Shown here in pieces: positions 1 to 14,500 of a stretch of DNA of 64,000 nt (the first letter of the stretch is position 1; each line of letters opens with the position of its first letter). Source of the stretch: Pagrus major. Its lineage: Eukaryota; Chordata; Actinopteri; Spariformes; Sparidae. Under the pieces are notes generated by a model. The model saw only the letters and a program-made list of their open reading frames with translations, had not been told where the DNA came from and made no database searches. The stretch is taken from assembly GCF_040436345.1 (NCBI RefSeq), contig NC_133223.1, positions 9,776,847-9,840,846 of the forward strand, in the 5' to 3' direction. Made by a program: the position numbers and the translations under genes.

Positions 1-317
1 GGGATGCTTTACTAACCCAAAATGTGGCAATTTGACGTCCTGGGAATGAGACTCAACAATCAACTGTCTTTGTGGTGCATTTAGGAACAGCTGGGACAAA
101 ATCCTACTGATTCTAACCTTCAATAGTCTTTGAATTATAATAATATGATGTGAGCTTCAGTTAGCTTTGACCAGAAATGTCCTTCAGAGGGAGACTTTTT
201 ACTTTGATACTCTGAGTACATTTCAGAGCCTGTACTCTATTACTTTTACTTGAGTAGAGAACTTGAATGAGTACCTCTACTTATTTTTATACAAGTATGT
301 GTTCTTCTACTGGAGGA
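1..317 (+). repeat. Dispersed repeat, copy 1 (inverted partner at 60520-60857)
   Basis: Nearly the whole stretch reappears as the reverse complement at 60520-60857. Both share GGGATGCTTTAC, GGACAAAATCCTACTGATT and the run around TACTTTGATACTCTGAGTAC, with only small indels and substitutions. The copy may extend beyond the window edge. The class is unknown; no coding capacity is visible. Confidence 0.75.
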
Positions 318-1684
318 AAGCGTGTGTGGACTTCTGACAGCTCTGCGTCAGGGCTTTGTCAACGACAAACAGCACGATCAGTATGAGCCTCAAGTATTTC
401 TACACATCTTCTGTGTTGTGTACTTGTGTTTGCTGTGTATTTTTTATCTTGTGGTTCACTGGATGCTGATCGTTTTAAAGTATCCTTCTGATCTTGATTG
501 TATTAGTTGATCTCAGTGTGTTCTGTCATGTTCTGGAGGCATTTCTTTCTTGATTCTCCATCATCTCCCATAGACTTCAATACAGCTGACACCACAGTCT
601 GGCACCAAAGCAAGATTCAGGGACGTGATGACCCTTCCTCCTTTATTAGCTTCTTTGGTTGACGACAGGATGTGTTGTGATCTGTTGTACTGGTTTTCTT
701 TTGGGAAAGTTAAACCGTGTAGCTGAGGGTCATGAATGATCATTTACTGTGAGGATAAGGATCTGCTGTCTGAAGCAGAGCAGGGAACTTTTTATTCTGC
801 TCACACTGCTTCTGTTTTTACCTTTCACAATAAGAGTCCTGAATATATACAAGTATACACTGTGTTAAAGCTTATAAGAGGGAGCTAAAATTCCTTTAGA
901 TATTTCAGGAACGGGACAAAAGGTATGTGTGTGCTGTTAATTATAGTTCTTAGAAAGAAAGAAAATGTGAATCAGCAGGTCAGACTTTCAAAATCAGAAC
1001 CAGCCAGGAAAACTGCAATATATTTAATATATTTTATTATTTTATATATTATAAATCTACTTTGTATTGTTGGGACCCACAGATGAAGTCATTCATTGTG
1101 GATTTCAAAACTGACTCCCCTGACAGACCCCCCTCTGATCAGATAGTCAAAACTCCAGCGCCTCCTTGTTCTCTCTCTCTTACTCTAACGCCCTCCACTC
1201 CTTTGACTTCTTATCCTGATCAGTTAGCACCAGCAGCTGCGACACAAAGCTTGCCAGCTAACTTCACAATCTGAGGAACACCAAGCAAGTTAGCACCGAG
1301 CTGCTATCCTTGCAAAGGAAAGGAGCGAAACGTTTCCTCCTCTGCCGACTTTCATCTGTCCTTGCACAGCAAGAACAGCATTCAACATTGGAATCCCAAC
1401 ATTCTCCTGCAACCACCAGCACCTTTTCTTCAAAGACTGGTAACGTTGAACTGGGCTTAGATAGCATAGCATAGCACGGCTAAGCACAGGACTTTAAACT
1501 CTGGTTGATGTAATGTATGTGTTCAATTTATGTGTGTCCACTGTTTGAGTGTTATTGTGATCTCAGGTCAGGTTATTGGTGGGTTGCTTTCCTAGATGGC
1601 TAATTCGACGTTAGTCGAATGATGCTTCACACAGACTCAGGGTCTTTGCATGCAACTAACCATCTTCTATAACCTGGCATCACG

Positions 1685-1722
<38 letters not shown>
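1685..1722. repeat. CA microsatellite
   Basis: About 18 CA units. A shorter CA run follows at 1793-1806. Confidence 0.95.
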
Positions 1723-2516
1723 TCCTTGAGCCTGGAGCATATCACACCCACATGTGATTTCAGTGACCACCATTGTTTCTTTGTTCTGCCAGACACACAC
1801 ACACACCTGTATATAGTACATGTTAGTTAGTGTGTTTTCATCTTTGTGTAAATAAAAGACTTTTGAACCTTCAAGCTGCCTATTTAATATTGTACACGAG
1901 TGAATGTTGCCAACCTCTACTCTGTCAAGAACTCCAAAATCCTTCAACCATTACTAGCTGTCATTGTCATATTGGTTGTAGTTATTAAGTTAATTATTAA
2001 TCAGAGTTACAAACAGTTTAGTACCTTTTCTGAGACTGATTTGGTGAATTGGCGATCATTTCCCTTCTTCAAGGGTGGTGCCCCGAGGTGATCTAATGTA
2101 AATTGGATCTTATTATATATCATAATCAATGATTATCCCTGATAATCATTAATTTAGCCAAATTTAACCCAAAACTCCCTATTAATATTGCATGAAGCAC
2201 TACATTATGGTGCCTCGTGTGATGTGAGCACAACAGTATGTTTTGTAGTTTCTCTGTTATATTCACTGCTGCTGTCTCAGTGAGGACACATTCCTGCCAA
2301 ACATGTTTTATCTTCTCAGTGAGGCATTTCCTGGTTAAATTAAGTTAATATTATTGAGTGAAGGGGCTAATAAACTCTGCCCGGGTCAAGACTTTCTCAC
2401 AGAGCACACACACCCTCACAGTCTCCTCTGGCACATTTCCAGTCTATAATCGCGACTCTCACTGAGAGCTCTGTGCTGCATTGCATCCACGCTGGAGAAT
2501 ATGAAAGTGTGTTTAC

Positions 2517-5500
2517 CTGAAGGTGTGGGATCTGTTCCGGAAACATGCTGCTGCCGGGTATCTTCACACTGACGTTACCTCCAGCCAGGTTAAAGACCTG
2601 CAGGAGACAGTTCCCCTCAGGTGCAGGATCCACCACTGTTTTCTAGCAGACAGAGACAGAAATTAGAGTGCAATCAGAGAAAAGTCTTTTCAAGAATTAC
2701 TCATCATACCTTAAAGAATTGTGTGCGTCTCACTCTCTGATATGCTCAGAGCGTTACGACAGGATGAAAATACAACAAAAGACAGCAAACAACATTAGCA
2801 AATAAAAAGAATGGACAAAACTGCTTAAAAGGATGTACTGTGTATATTTCTTGACAAATTAATATTGAATATGAAGACAAAAGATCCCACTCTGTTACAC
2901 AGACATTACTGCAAGTTGCCTTTTAACACAAATAAAGACTCACAAAAAACAGAAAGTGTTTTGGTCAGTGTTGTTGTCTCTCAGGACTGGAACGCATCAT
3001 TAAAGACTTCCACTTTGTTTTCCAGGAGGACTGTGAACTTAGTTTTTAGTCAGACAGTCTATGCGCAGGCGTCTTCATGTGTTCCTGCTGGTTGTGTACA
3101 CTGTATGTACATGTTATCCTGTGTGTGTAGGTGAGTAAGACTTGTCTCTTAGTTTCTCTAACAGGAGGTCGGATTCATGATCGCTGCTCATACGTACCAC
3201 CACGTTCACCTCCACCAGCGTGGCGGCTCCGAAGGCCAGCGCTGCAAAAATCATCCCTGCTGCCATTTTCCTGAGAGGCCTGAAGCACACACACACACAC
3301 ACAAACACACAATTTTACACACTTGTCATCACAGCGTGTGTTTACTGCTGTGAGGGTCGAGCTTTATCACTTTATAGATCAGAGAGGTGATCAGTGTCCT
3401 CACTGATCTCCTGCCTGATAACAGACTGCCTCATCACTGACTTTGACGTGGCGCCATCTGTTGCAAATGTGTCCTTTACAACCTGGGCTGTGCTCTAAAA
3501 AGAGCTCTGTGCTATTTTGAAACCACTTGATTCCATATTTACACTTCTGGAAGTTTTTTCTGTCCCGTTTCTCAGAGATAAGAACAGAAACATCATCATT
3601 TATTCTATTAAACCTTGTGTTATAATCCCTGCTGAGAGCTACATACATTAACACACTCATCACATTTACAGTTGTAAATATACAATATGTTGTGATGACG
3701 GGGTGTTGAGGTCACACGGCTCATTTTCAGTTTTACAGGTTTCCTAAATGCTTCTGTCTGCAGTAAAGATGGGAGTATCCATGACAACAGGCTCTACTCA
3801 CGTGATGTTGATCCTGCAAAAGCCAACAAGCGGATATATGATGAGGTCAAAGATGGGCACAAAGACAAGAATCAGCAGAGCATTCAGCATCTAGATGACA
3901 GGGAGGGGAGAAACTCTCCGTTAAATGACTCTATAAAAGATCACTTACACCCATAAAATCATAAAGGTCAGAGTTACACGTGAAGAAAGAGACCGATTCT
4001 GATTTAATATCACCAGTAAATAGAAGGTCATTTGGCAGTGATTAAGAGCTGTAAAGGTGTTTTCGTGAGAACAACAGCCACCTTTTTTCAGGTGACACAT
4101 TAGTGGAAAAATTTCAGACGGCAGCAGTCTGCAGGTGATCAGTAACACAGCTTCTGTGTCTGTTGGCTTCATACTCCAGCACAATGACGTTACCACGAAA
4201 CAATGATTGTTAGAGTGTTGACATTCAGCTTTAAGTATGTTTGAGAGTGTTCGTATTAATACTGCAGGGCTCTGATGAAGACCCATCATCACAGCCCTGC
4301 AGTATGATGGGCTGATGAAGACCTAGTGGTTGAATTTGTAGTGTTTTTCCTGACAGGCCTTTTAATGATTTAGCCTCTGTATTGACGTTTTTTTAATGTT
4401 TTCTTCCTTGTCTGATACATCTTCTTGCATTTGCTGGATTGCCTCTGGTTTTAACAGACTGTGGTTCATCTGACGTGAGTGTAAACTCCCTCAGCTCAAT
4501 CAAACTGTGTGACATATTGAGAAATATGCATTCATATTTGCACAGGGATCCAGTTCCTCCTGTACCATTTTCATGTACTTTGCCCATCTACTGAAACTAC
4601 CGCTATTTTTTGGAATATGGTTACTTATTTATTCAGTTTAACCATTGCGTCTCTACTATAATTCAAAGCAGTCCTTGCTTACACTCTCCCATGAACACTG
4701 GGCTATCTTATTTGTTTGATTATTGCCTGCATGCAACTTGTTTGTGTTATACTTTGTTGTATCACATGTCACATTGTCAATTTGATCATTTTTCAATAAC
4801 AGGAAATTGCATCTGCATGTGTTGAGTTAGCGAATTGCTACGTGTCTGTGGATGGAGTATTAATTTGGTCCCACCGTCACATAGATCTCTTCTGTTTTTG
4901 TAATTAAATATGTCAGGAAATACTTACTTTTACAGAGTGGGCCACGTTATTCCTAAATCTCAGCTGCGTAGTGAAGCTAATATAATTAATATTATTGACT
5001 GCTGGAGTGTAAACTATCCCAAATCCAATAAAAAGCAGGACAGCTGATGCTACGATGTCACAACTGTTTCTTTTGTCACCTGTTCTTTCACTTTTTAATA
5101 TCAGAACTAGAGCCTGGCCAACATATCAGTCAGACATTTTAATCACAGATATATGAGTGTATATGCTGTCCTTGCTGTGCATTACTTCACATTTTACTTG
5201 CACGTACCTGCATCTGGTCAGGCTTGATGCTGAAGGCGTTCCCCTGTAATGAAACAAGATACTTAAACTTTAACTTCATAAATCTAAAGGTATGTGCAGG
5301 GCATTGTGTAATAAAAGTTATTTTAGGCCATAAACGATGCAAGTTACTGGAATAAAATGACAAATTGCAACAACACCCGAACAAAGGGAATGTCTGTTTT
5401 ACGGGACAGTTTGTACATCCGATAAATATCGACACCCACCCACTGATAACAGAGTGCAATAAAGATCTTATCAGCTTTTTTAAAAAATTATAAAAAAGTT

Positions 5501-8500
5501 ATTCATCATAAGGAAACTCTTACAAAAGCCATGTTCATCCTGGCAGCTTGAATTGTCCAGCGGGAACCCTGCAACAAAGACAAACACTAGTTTATGAGTT
5601 CAGTGAAATGAGCCTTTAACCACAGAATGTGTTGTGTGGTAATTCCTGCACAGGACAACAATAAACGCTGCGCTCCAGGGAAGATGTGGGTTTGTTTGTT
5701 CCGTCTGACAGTTTTCTGATTGTCCCTCTGAAGTCGATTTAAATGAAAAGCGAGTTAAGGAAGAATGCACTTGGTTGGAGGAGAAGATAACAGATAGTTA
5801 TGGGATTTTTATAAGAGAGCTATGACACAAGACCTTGACCTGTGCTGACTGAGGAGAGTTGTCTTGTATGTACAATCAACCAGAATTCAATATGACACTT
5901 GGTTTAAACACTAAAAACTTGAATGAAGCTGCCGCTGTAATGTTACTTAAACCTGCAGATCAGTTTAAGTCAAAATGAAAAGTCATGAAAACTTATTTGT
6001 ATTAATCCAGATTACAGACTACTAGTGTCTAGTGTGGAGCTCTGTCCACACACACTAGATACTAAAAAGTAATTAGAGTATGGATTCTTGGCTTTTGGCC
6101 AAAAAATGTGTTTTGAGAGGTCCCAGTGATCTTTGACCAGTGTTATCTTAGTTTTATATTTTTCATCAGATTTCATTTGTATTTGTTTTTTTATCATTGT
6201 TTTCAATTCAGCGTCATTTTATTTAGTACCCAGAGCGCATTTGTTTGTTTTTTGTGTTAGTTTTAGTCTCTGTTCATTTGATTTAAGAAGTTTATGATAA
6301 GTATGACAATCCTCAACACACCATTTTGTGAAGGCAATCATCTCACAGTCTCAGTAAACATATGCACCAATGACTTCTCATGCTGTTGTGTTAACAACAA
6401 TAAAAACATCACCTGTATATTTTATGTGGTTGTAGTTAGTTTTGTTACAGTTAGTTTTCTTTTTTTTCTAAGGCCTGGTTTTTATTTCTATTTCAATTAA
6501 CTAAAATTATTTTTCACACCTCGTTTTATGTTTTTCATTTAGTTGTACTTAACTATAATAACCTTAGTTAACTATAACTTATTAACTACTTTTGACCACT
6601 AAAGTCTAATGAGTCCATCACGGAGTCCCGCTGGATGTTTGTGTCAAACTGGGAGAAATTCCCACAAAGCATTCCTGAGATGCTGCGTCCACGTGAACAG
6701 GGCCGACGGACCATCCAGCCACAGCTGTTGCCGGTGCAGAAGCATCATAACAAACTAAAGTCAACTCAAACTGTTGAATATGTACAGTACAATAAGTGTT
6801 ACATGTTGTTTTTGGCTGGGACCAGGGATTTCACTGGTTGCTTGGCAACTGCTCAAGAGGTTAATGGGAATGTCATGAGTTCAGCCTGTTTGCTCATAAA
6901 CTAAAGAAATAGGAATAAAGAACTTGATGTTGGTGCTACATGACATGACAAAGGATCAAAGTGATGCAATTCATCCTGAGGAGGACATGAATGTCTCAAA
7001 CTAATTTCATGACAAACAATCTAACAGCTGTTTAGATGTTTCAGTCCGGACACAACTTTAGTGCAGTGTATGAATTATGGAGCTGGAAGACATTACGCAG
7101 AGAAGTTGTTGTTGTTCATAACGCACCTGCTGATCGAACAGAGCCCAGAACATTGGCAGCGGGATGTAGAGCACCAGAACCCGAAGCACCATCTTGATCT
7201 CCTGGATCAGACGCTTCTGTTTACACACAGACACACACACATTCTTTGATTGGATTATTGATCCACTGAAACCACCATCGGCCTTTTGACTTTTTCATGT
7301 TTCATCCTCAGTAAAGGTAGTTGAAGAAGTCCTTTTGTTACCGAGTACTTCTCCTCAGCCCAGTCCAGCCAGTGCTTCCTCGGGGGGTCATACCTCGCCC
7401 TCAGCCAGCGGTTCCTGATGGCAAACTGTAAGTAAAGAATAGGAATGACAAACACAGGAGCTCAAACACAACAGAAGCATAAGCAAAGTGTAAAAATCAG
7501 ACCTTTATTACAGCACAGTAAATAGAAGTGAATAAATCTGTTTGCACTTTAGTAAATCATCTGATACGGTTCAGAGGGACTGGGAAATGACTCACGCCGA
7601 TGCAACTGCAGACTTCCAACAGGATGTTTCCCTGGGGAGGACCCTTCTTGTACAGGCTGCTGCCAGCGATGAACACAACTGCACAAGATGGATGAAGAGC
7701 CAGACAGTTTATTTTGGAAACAGCTCGGCCGTTGTGCAAACAATTGCTCCACTTGCCTGGTATCAACATGCTCAGATAAGCTATATGTATTCCCTGACCA
7801 GAATCTGACACAGTGGTTTGCCATTGAAGAATGTTTTGTCCTCTTATGGCGGCTTATGAAATAGTAATAAAGTCGAAAATGCTGTAAACACGTCAAGCTT
7901 GGGCCTGACCGTTCAGACACTGAGGCCTGTACTCTGTCTCACGCTCACTGTAATCTGTCCGTGGCCCCTCAGTAATAAAATCACAGCTTGTTTTCACAGT
8001 GAGCGCTCAGCCGAGCATGAATCCCATAAGGTTCAGAGGGGACGGGGATTCAGAGGCAGAGACAACGGGCTGTCAGGACGTATGCAGAGGGGCCTTGATC
8101 AGCAGGAAGCCCAGCCTGTCAGAGGCTGCACTTCACGCAAACGTGCTCTCAGCATGCAGATCACAGCCTGAACTAAGCTAATGTTCTCAAATGTGACAGT
8201 CACTGATACCAATAACATTAAAGGAGACATAAGCTGCTCATTTTCAGGTTCACCATTTTATTTCAGGTCATTACTAGAAAAGGTTTACATGCTTTAATGC
8301 TCCAAAAACACATGAGTTTTCTCAGACAGCAGCTCTGTATTCCCCCTCTGTCTGAAACGCTCTGTTTTAGCTCCTGTCTCTTTTAACTTCCAAGACCTTT
8401 TACATGCACATGAACCTATAAAACACACTGAAGGAAAGGAAAACAACCACAAAGCGCAACAGGTCTACTTTAAAATTGGAGTATCACATCACAGCCTGGT

Positions 8501-11500
8501 GTTTTTATTTCCTGGAGGCATGCACATTAAGTGCATTTATGTTTTTTGTTTTGTTTTTGTTTTTAAGCACAAATGTTCTTTAGGAGCAGATTTGTTTGTC
8601 ACGTCCATACAGCTTGCTTGTATTCACATGTATCAGATGTTGACCAGCGAGCAGCTCCTAACTGCTCTGATCCAGGCCAACATTTTTGGCTGATACATTA
8701 TCATAAACATACAGTATGTTTAGGAAGAAAATGTTTTAAATGCTGTGTATGTTGACCCTCATTTGACTAAATTCATGTTCAAAATAGTTTGACCACACAA
8801 TGTTGTATGTTGTTAACGTTCATTATGATAACGTTAGGTGTTTTCTTACATGAAGACATGAGGTGTTTGGATATGATTATCGATGACAACGTTGTGCTCA
8901 CAGTACACATTGCCACATTGTCAGCATCTCGCTAACTCAGTAGCATAAAGCACACAGCCCCTAAGCCAAATAATGAGTGAGCAGCAGTGGCACTGGCAGG
9001 CTGTCGTTCAGTCGCTGACCGAGTACCACAAAGCACACAATCCCTGAGTTGACAAGGTACAATTGCTGAAACATTTGTTCATGCTAGTGTAAAAACCAAA
9101 AGTGTCTACAGCTACGTTAGCAGCTCTGAGAGGCCGTATTTAGGAAGTGTTTTGAACAAAATGCCAACATCAGCATGCTTACATGCTCACAATGACTCTT
9201 ACCATACTGATGGTCAGCAGGTGTAACGTTTACCATATTCAACATTTCAGTTTAGCGTGAGAGCATGCTAACATTCGCTAATCAGCACCTGACGAAGTAG
9301 GCTACAGCTGAGGCTGATGTCATCAGTTTTGCAGGTTTTGGTCACAAACCTATTGGACAGGTTTATCGTGAGGGTGACAAGACTGTCAAGTTTTATGGCA
9401 ATCCAATTGTTGACGTCTCCATTTAAACCACAAAAGTCCTTCATGGTAAAATAGTCAAGGGATCACAAAAAGTCGGCTCCTCCACGCCTCGTGCTTGTCT
9501 GTATAAAATGTCATGACTAGCCATATAATACTTGTTGAGTTATTTCAGTCTGAACCAGATTCGTGAACTGATAAACGGACAGCACTAAAGCTATGCTGCC
9601 AGGGATATTAAAAGGACAATTGTTTCCTATCAATATTGATAGTTATCAGCCTCAGTCCCTGTCAGTGAGGCTCTATAGACGAGTGTTATGTAGTCAGTGT
9701 CCACACCTTCACAAGTACATGTGAGTGGAGTGTGTTACAGGTGGATGGACACTCACCTAAAGCCACGATCATCAGAGCTGCAGGAACTCCGAAGGCCAGA
9801 GCGTAGCAGTCACCACCGAAACACTGCACATCACCTGCAGGAGCAAAGCAGCATTTTAACACACTGATGTTAGTCACACAGTGGACCTCCCTGGGTACAT
9901 GTGTTCAATGCTCACTTCTCAGTATGGGTGTGATCAAAGTGGACAGGAGGCTGCCAGCGTTGATCGACATGTAGAAAATGGAGAAGAATTTCTGCCTCTC
10001 GCTGGTCTGGAGGGGATCAAATGAAGAATCAGGAGACACTTTAAATGTTTTGTCTGACTTTTTGGAAAAGTTTTTTTTTGTGGTAAGTCCCCATTAAGGT
10101 TTCAGATTAGCTTTCTAAACACTGTGATGACTGTGTAAAGTGAATACAATGAAAACATAAACGTGTAAAGTTCCGCGTAACCCCAAAACACTGCACTCTT
10201 CATCTGCTAGATGTTTCACTCTAACTTTAAGCTAGTCACTAACTTTGTTTATCTGCTGTTTGGCGTACTGCTGCTGGAAATGAAACTGATGTCTCAAATG
10301 AGACTGAACCAAACAGTAAAAGTGCCGTAATACCAAAACAATGAGCCAAAATAGGCTAAAATGTGCCCTAATGCCAAAAGTGCATATAACTGCTGCGTTG
10401 GTTATAATTGGGTCTAATTTCACCACTCTTTACTTGATTTTGATCAAATCAAAATTTTCCGTTACCAAAAGTTGGCACTTCGAAAGGCAATTACACTGAT
10501 TTCTATTGAGCTGACTGTCTTTTATAGACTCACGTCACACATTGTTTTTCAGACAAAAACTACAAGTTACAGTGCTTTCATATCTTTAAACCTAAAGAGG
10601 AAGTGTGGTGTCTTACATGCTCCTCGTCAAACTGGTCTCCTCCAAACGCTGCCACACAGGGTTTGATTCCTCCGGTCCCGAAGGCGATGAGTATCAGACC
10701 AACCATGGACAGAGCACTGCAACACATGGATACACAGTAAGTGTTCACTTTTGTATTGAAACTACAGTATTAGTCTATGACTTGATCAGTCCACCAACAG
10801 AAAATGATCTAAGAGTCTGTCTTATCAGGAAAAAATCAACATGAATCATTACTTGATGAGAAGAGTCCCAATGAACCAAAGTTTCATTGGTCTGTTAGTC
10901 ACATATTGAAACCCCTCAAACTCCATACAGGAGTTGCGCCTTGCCATTGGGGCAGGGAAAAGCTTGCCAGGGCAGTGTTGTAGTCAAGACCACGTAAACC
11001 GAAACCAAGTCATGACCAAGATCAGAGTGTATCAAGACCGAGACGAGAACAAGACTTTGAGGGGTTGAGACCAAGTCAAGACCAAGACCAAGAGGAAAAG
11101 TCAGAGTCAGGACTAATGACAGACCAATATAGGAGTAAATTTCTTGATAAAATAATCAAAAGGCATTTCAGAGGGGAATTTTATGTGCAGGTTCTCTTTT
11201 TCTGAGAAGACAAAGTAAAAATGTGTTGAGTCTGAGACGAAACCAGACCTTCCAAAAGTGGGCTCGAGACGGGTCTTGAGACCAAGATCGATCTCAAGTA
11301 CTACCACACCAAGTAAGAGTAAAGGTGACAGAGACAGGGCGATGATAGGTAGTTATTCTGACACACTCAAATCATTACCACTTTTGACATAGTGTTGTCA
11401 TTAACTCCTGTCTCGCTTCATGTGGGCACTAAAATGTATATTTTAAAGGCATTATGGTTTTAAATATCTCATGTCTATATTATATTCTAAATCTCTATTT

Positions 11501-14500
11501 AAATATTATTATCATGAAGAAATATCATGAACGTTTTTATTTTTTCCTTTGGTTGGGGGCAGCCCAAGTTTAAACAATCTAACTCTGTGTCACTGCTCAC
11601 ATCTGTGATATGTTGATGGATTCACAGTGAAAGAATAAATGAATGAGTATCAGCACTGAGCTGTGATCCTGCCCGCTCAGAGTGAGTGAGTCAGCTCCTG
11701 ATAACTTACATGTGCATATCGGTGTTCCCCACAGTGGGAATGGCTCCGACCGACTTGACCACATGGCCGATCACATAGACGATGGACAGGTAGATGATGG
11801 TCCTGTGGAGAGCACACTGTCATTATGGACATACAAGATCTGTGAGGCCAGAGTGAGTCATGTTCACTAACAGGTGGTGTTACACATGCACCAAGCTGCC
11901 AGCTTGCATGCTGCAGATGATGATACAACTATAGATACATAGAGACCTGTCAATTAACTGCAATGATTGTGGTTCCACCCTGCTACGACACCTACCACCC
12001 CCCAGTGCCTGTTTCTTCAGGAGTGAGTGGATCCAATATAAACAGTTTAAAGTTAGTTCTGTGGATTACCTGAGACGTTGTTTCTAGACTGTTGATGAGG
12101 CACATGAAACTACAACTGCATTAAACTATCCCTTTAATGCACATATGGATGAAACACCTGCGGACTCACTTGTATTTTCCGAGCCAGGAGTCGGCGATGA
12201 TAGCTCCCAGTATGGGCGTGAAGTAGCAGAGGCTGCTGAAGGCATGGTAGACAGCGGTGGACAGGTCCTTGTCCCAGTGCAGGTAGGTGAGGAAGTAAAG
12301 AGTCAGCAACGCTGTGAACACACATACCACCATGAGCTGTGAGGAGTTCAGGGGACAGATACTGCCACTAATAAAGCCCAAATATGTCATGTCAGAATCC
12401 CTGAAGGTGTAGAATAACCACCATCAGTGCTACTCATCACCATTGTCTTCTGTTGTTAGCAGCCTGGCTGCGTTGTTCATCACTACAACAAATAAACTGT
12501 TAGACTAATGCTTCACCACCGTGACCCAGTGTCTCTCTTGTGTTTCACAGCCATCTTTATCAATAAACCTCCTTAAACCTCAGTTCATAATCTTTTAATT
12601 TCCTGTGCCTAAAGGAACGGCACAGGAAATCATTCCTGCCTGGTGCCATCAGACTTTATAATGCTCACTCCACAACACACAAATCATTTTTGCGCTTTAA
12701 ATTATTATTACTGTCAATAAAACTACACCTTATCCTCTTGCACCTTAAGTTCCACTTACCTTTACTCCTCGATACCTCAGCACTTTATTTTATCTACCTC
12801 AGTATTTTATTTTATTTTATAACTACTTAAGCATTTTATTGTATATAGTACTTTATTGCTTTTTGTATATTGTATATAGTACTTTATTGCTTTTTGTATA
12901 TTGTATATAGTACTTTATTGTTTCTATATTTGCCCTTGTATTTTGATTGTATTTGTACTTGAATGTACCCCCTGCTATGAAAACCCTAATTTCCCCTCTG
13001 GGATTAATAAAGTTATCTATCTATCTACCTATCTGTGTCCCGAGCTTGGTTGTTTGCAACACTGTAACAGTGAAGGCCGAACAGAAGTCACATGACCGTG
13101 TTTAACATTAACTCTGTACACTGTCCAACACTTCTCCTGCTGTTTGAGGGCAGTTTTCTGGTAGTAAACACTGAAATTACTGAACCTAAATTTTTTTATT
13201 CAAGGTCCATTTACTAGCTTCTTCCTCCTCCGTTTTTGAGTTTGCTCAGTTGTTAACTGTGAGATGTTGTTAAAAACTTTTTTTAAAAAGCTAGTAAGAA
13301 GACACTGAGTTTTTTATTGACTATGTTAAGGATGAACAATTTTCATCAACACTGTTCACTCACATCGACAGTATCAAAGTATTTTGACCTCTGCCAAGGA
13401 GGTTATGTGTTTGTCCATGTCCATTTGTTGGTTTGTCAGCAGGATTACATAAAAGCTACTGAAAGGGTCTCCACCAAACTTGGATGGAGGATGGGTTTCA
13501 ACCCAGAATGGACCCCATTAACTTTTGGTGTGGATCCAGAAAATGGGACGGATCCAGCAACACATTCACTAGCAGACACGTCCACCTCTTTATGGAGTTC
13601 TCTGTAGTGATTGGATAAAGTGGGCAGGGATACCAGAAAATGTCTTTTTTCTTTTACTGCATGAGCATACAAATATAAAGCAACTTGAATTTCTTTATCA
13701 GGCGTATTTAAGTGGCTGGTATCTATGAGTGACTACAATTTGATGTGGATTGAAATAAAAATCCAGATCTGGGTGATTTAAAGGGGCACTATGTAGTTTT
13801 GTAGAAGAAATTCAAACTGAGAATTTTAATATTTACAATATTAATGAGGTAATAATACAAACTTTTTCAATTAGTGAATAAACAAGCTGTTCTCAGCTAT
13901 ACACAAAGTGAAACAGTATGAAACTGTGTTGTCCTTTAAAGTCAGTTTGTTTATTCAGTTTATTCAGTCATGAAAACAAAGAGAGTTTGTTTATTTAGTT
14001 TTAGGCAGAAAAAAACGTGAATGAAGATCTTTCTCTTCTCATTAACATTTCTTTAACAAAACTACAGAGTGCTCCTTTAAATATGTTTTATTTGATTTGG
14101 ATTAGGCTTGATTGAATTATAAGAGGCGTAGGTATGCACTCTACTAAGTGCCATTATAGTGTGCATTTTAAAAAGAGGTCCAGTGCTAACTGTTGTCTTT
14201 AACGTCAGTCTCACTTAGATTAAAAGATGATCAAAAATCATAAATTGATAATAAGAATGATTTGTTACTGACCTATTAAATGGATACATAGAAAACATAA
14301 AGAGAAAGTCCATCAGCTGAAAATATTCACATGTGTTAATTTAAACAGTGTGAAGCTGGATGTATGATGTGTTTCCATCTGTGTGTGGAGAAGACAAACA
14401 CTGCAGCTGTATGTGTCTCTGTTGGTTTAACCAGCTGAACATTCAATATGTGGCAAGGACTCTTCAAAGACCCTGAAGCCTCTCCTGTTGTGTAGAATTG

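Larger units (their letters stand above)
1..2516. other. Probable slc15a2 intron; no exon recognised
   Basis: After the splice donor at 2516 (minus strand) I find no continuation of the transporter in this stretch. Short ORFs here do not resemble the PEPT extracellular domain or last membrane helices. It contains a dispersed repeat at 1-317 and CA microsatellites. A divergent small exon could have been missed. Confidence 0.5.

Noticed and set aside
1..2516. Further slc15a2 exons
   Set aside because: No minus-strand ORF near an acceptor resembles the PEPT extracellular domain or final helices.
7549..7920. 123-codon minus ORF
   Set aside because: Overlaps the slc15a2 exon 7596-7678 in the wrong frame; only the frame giving [18 protein letters not shown] continues the transporter.
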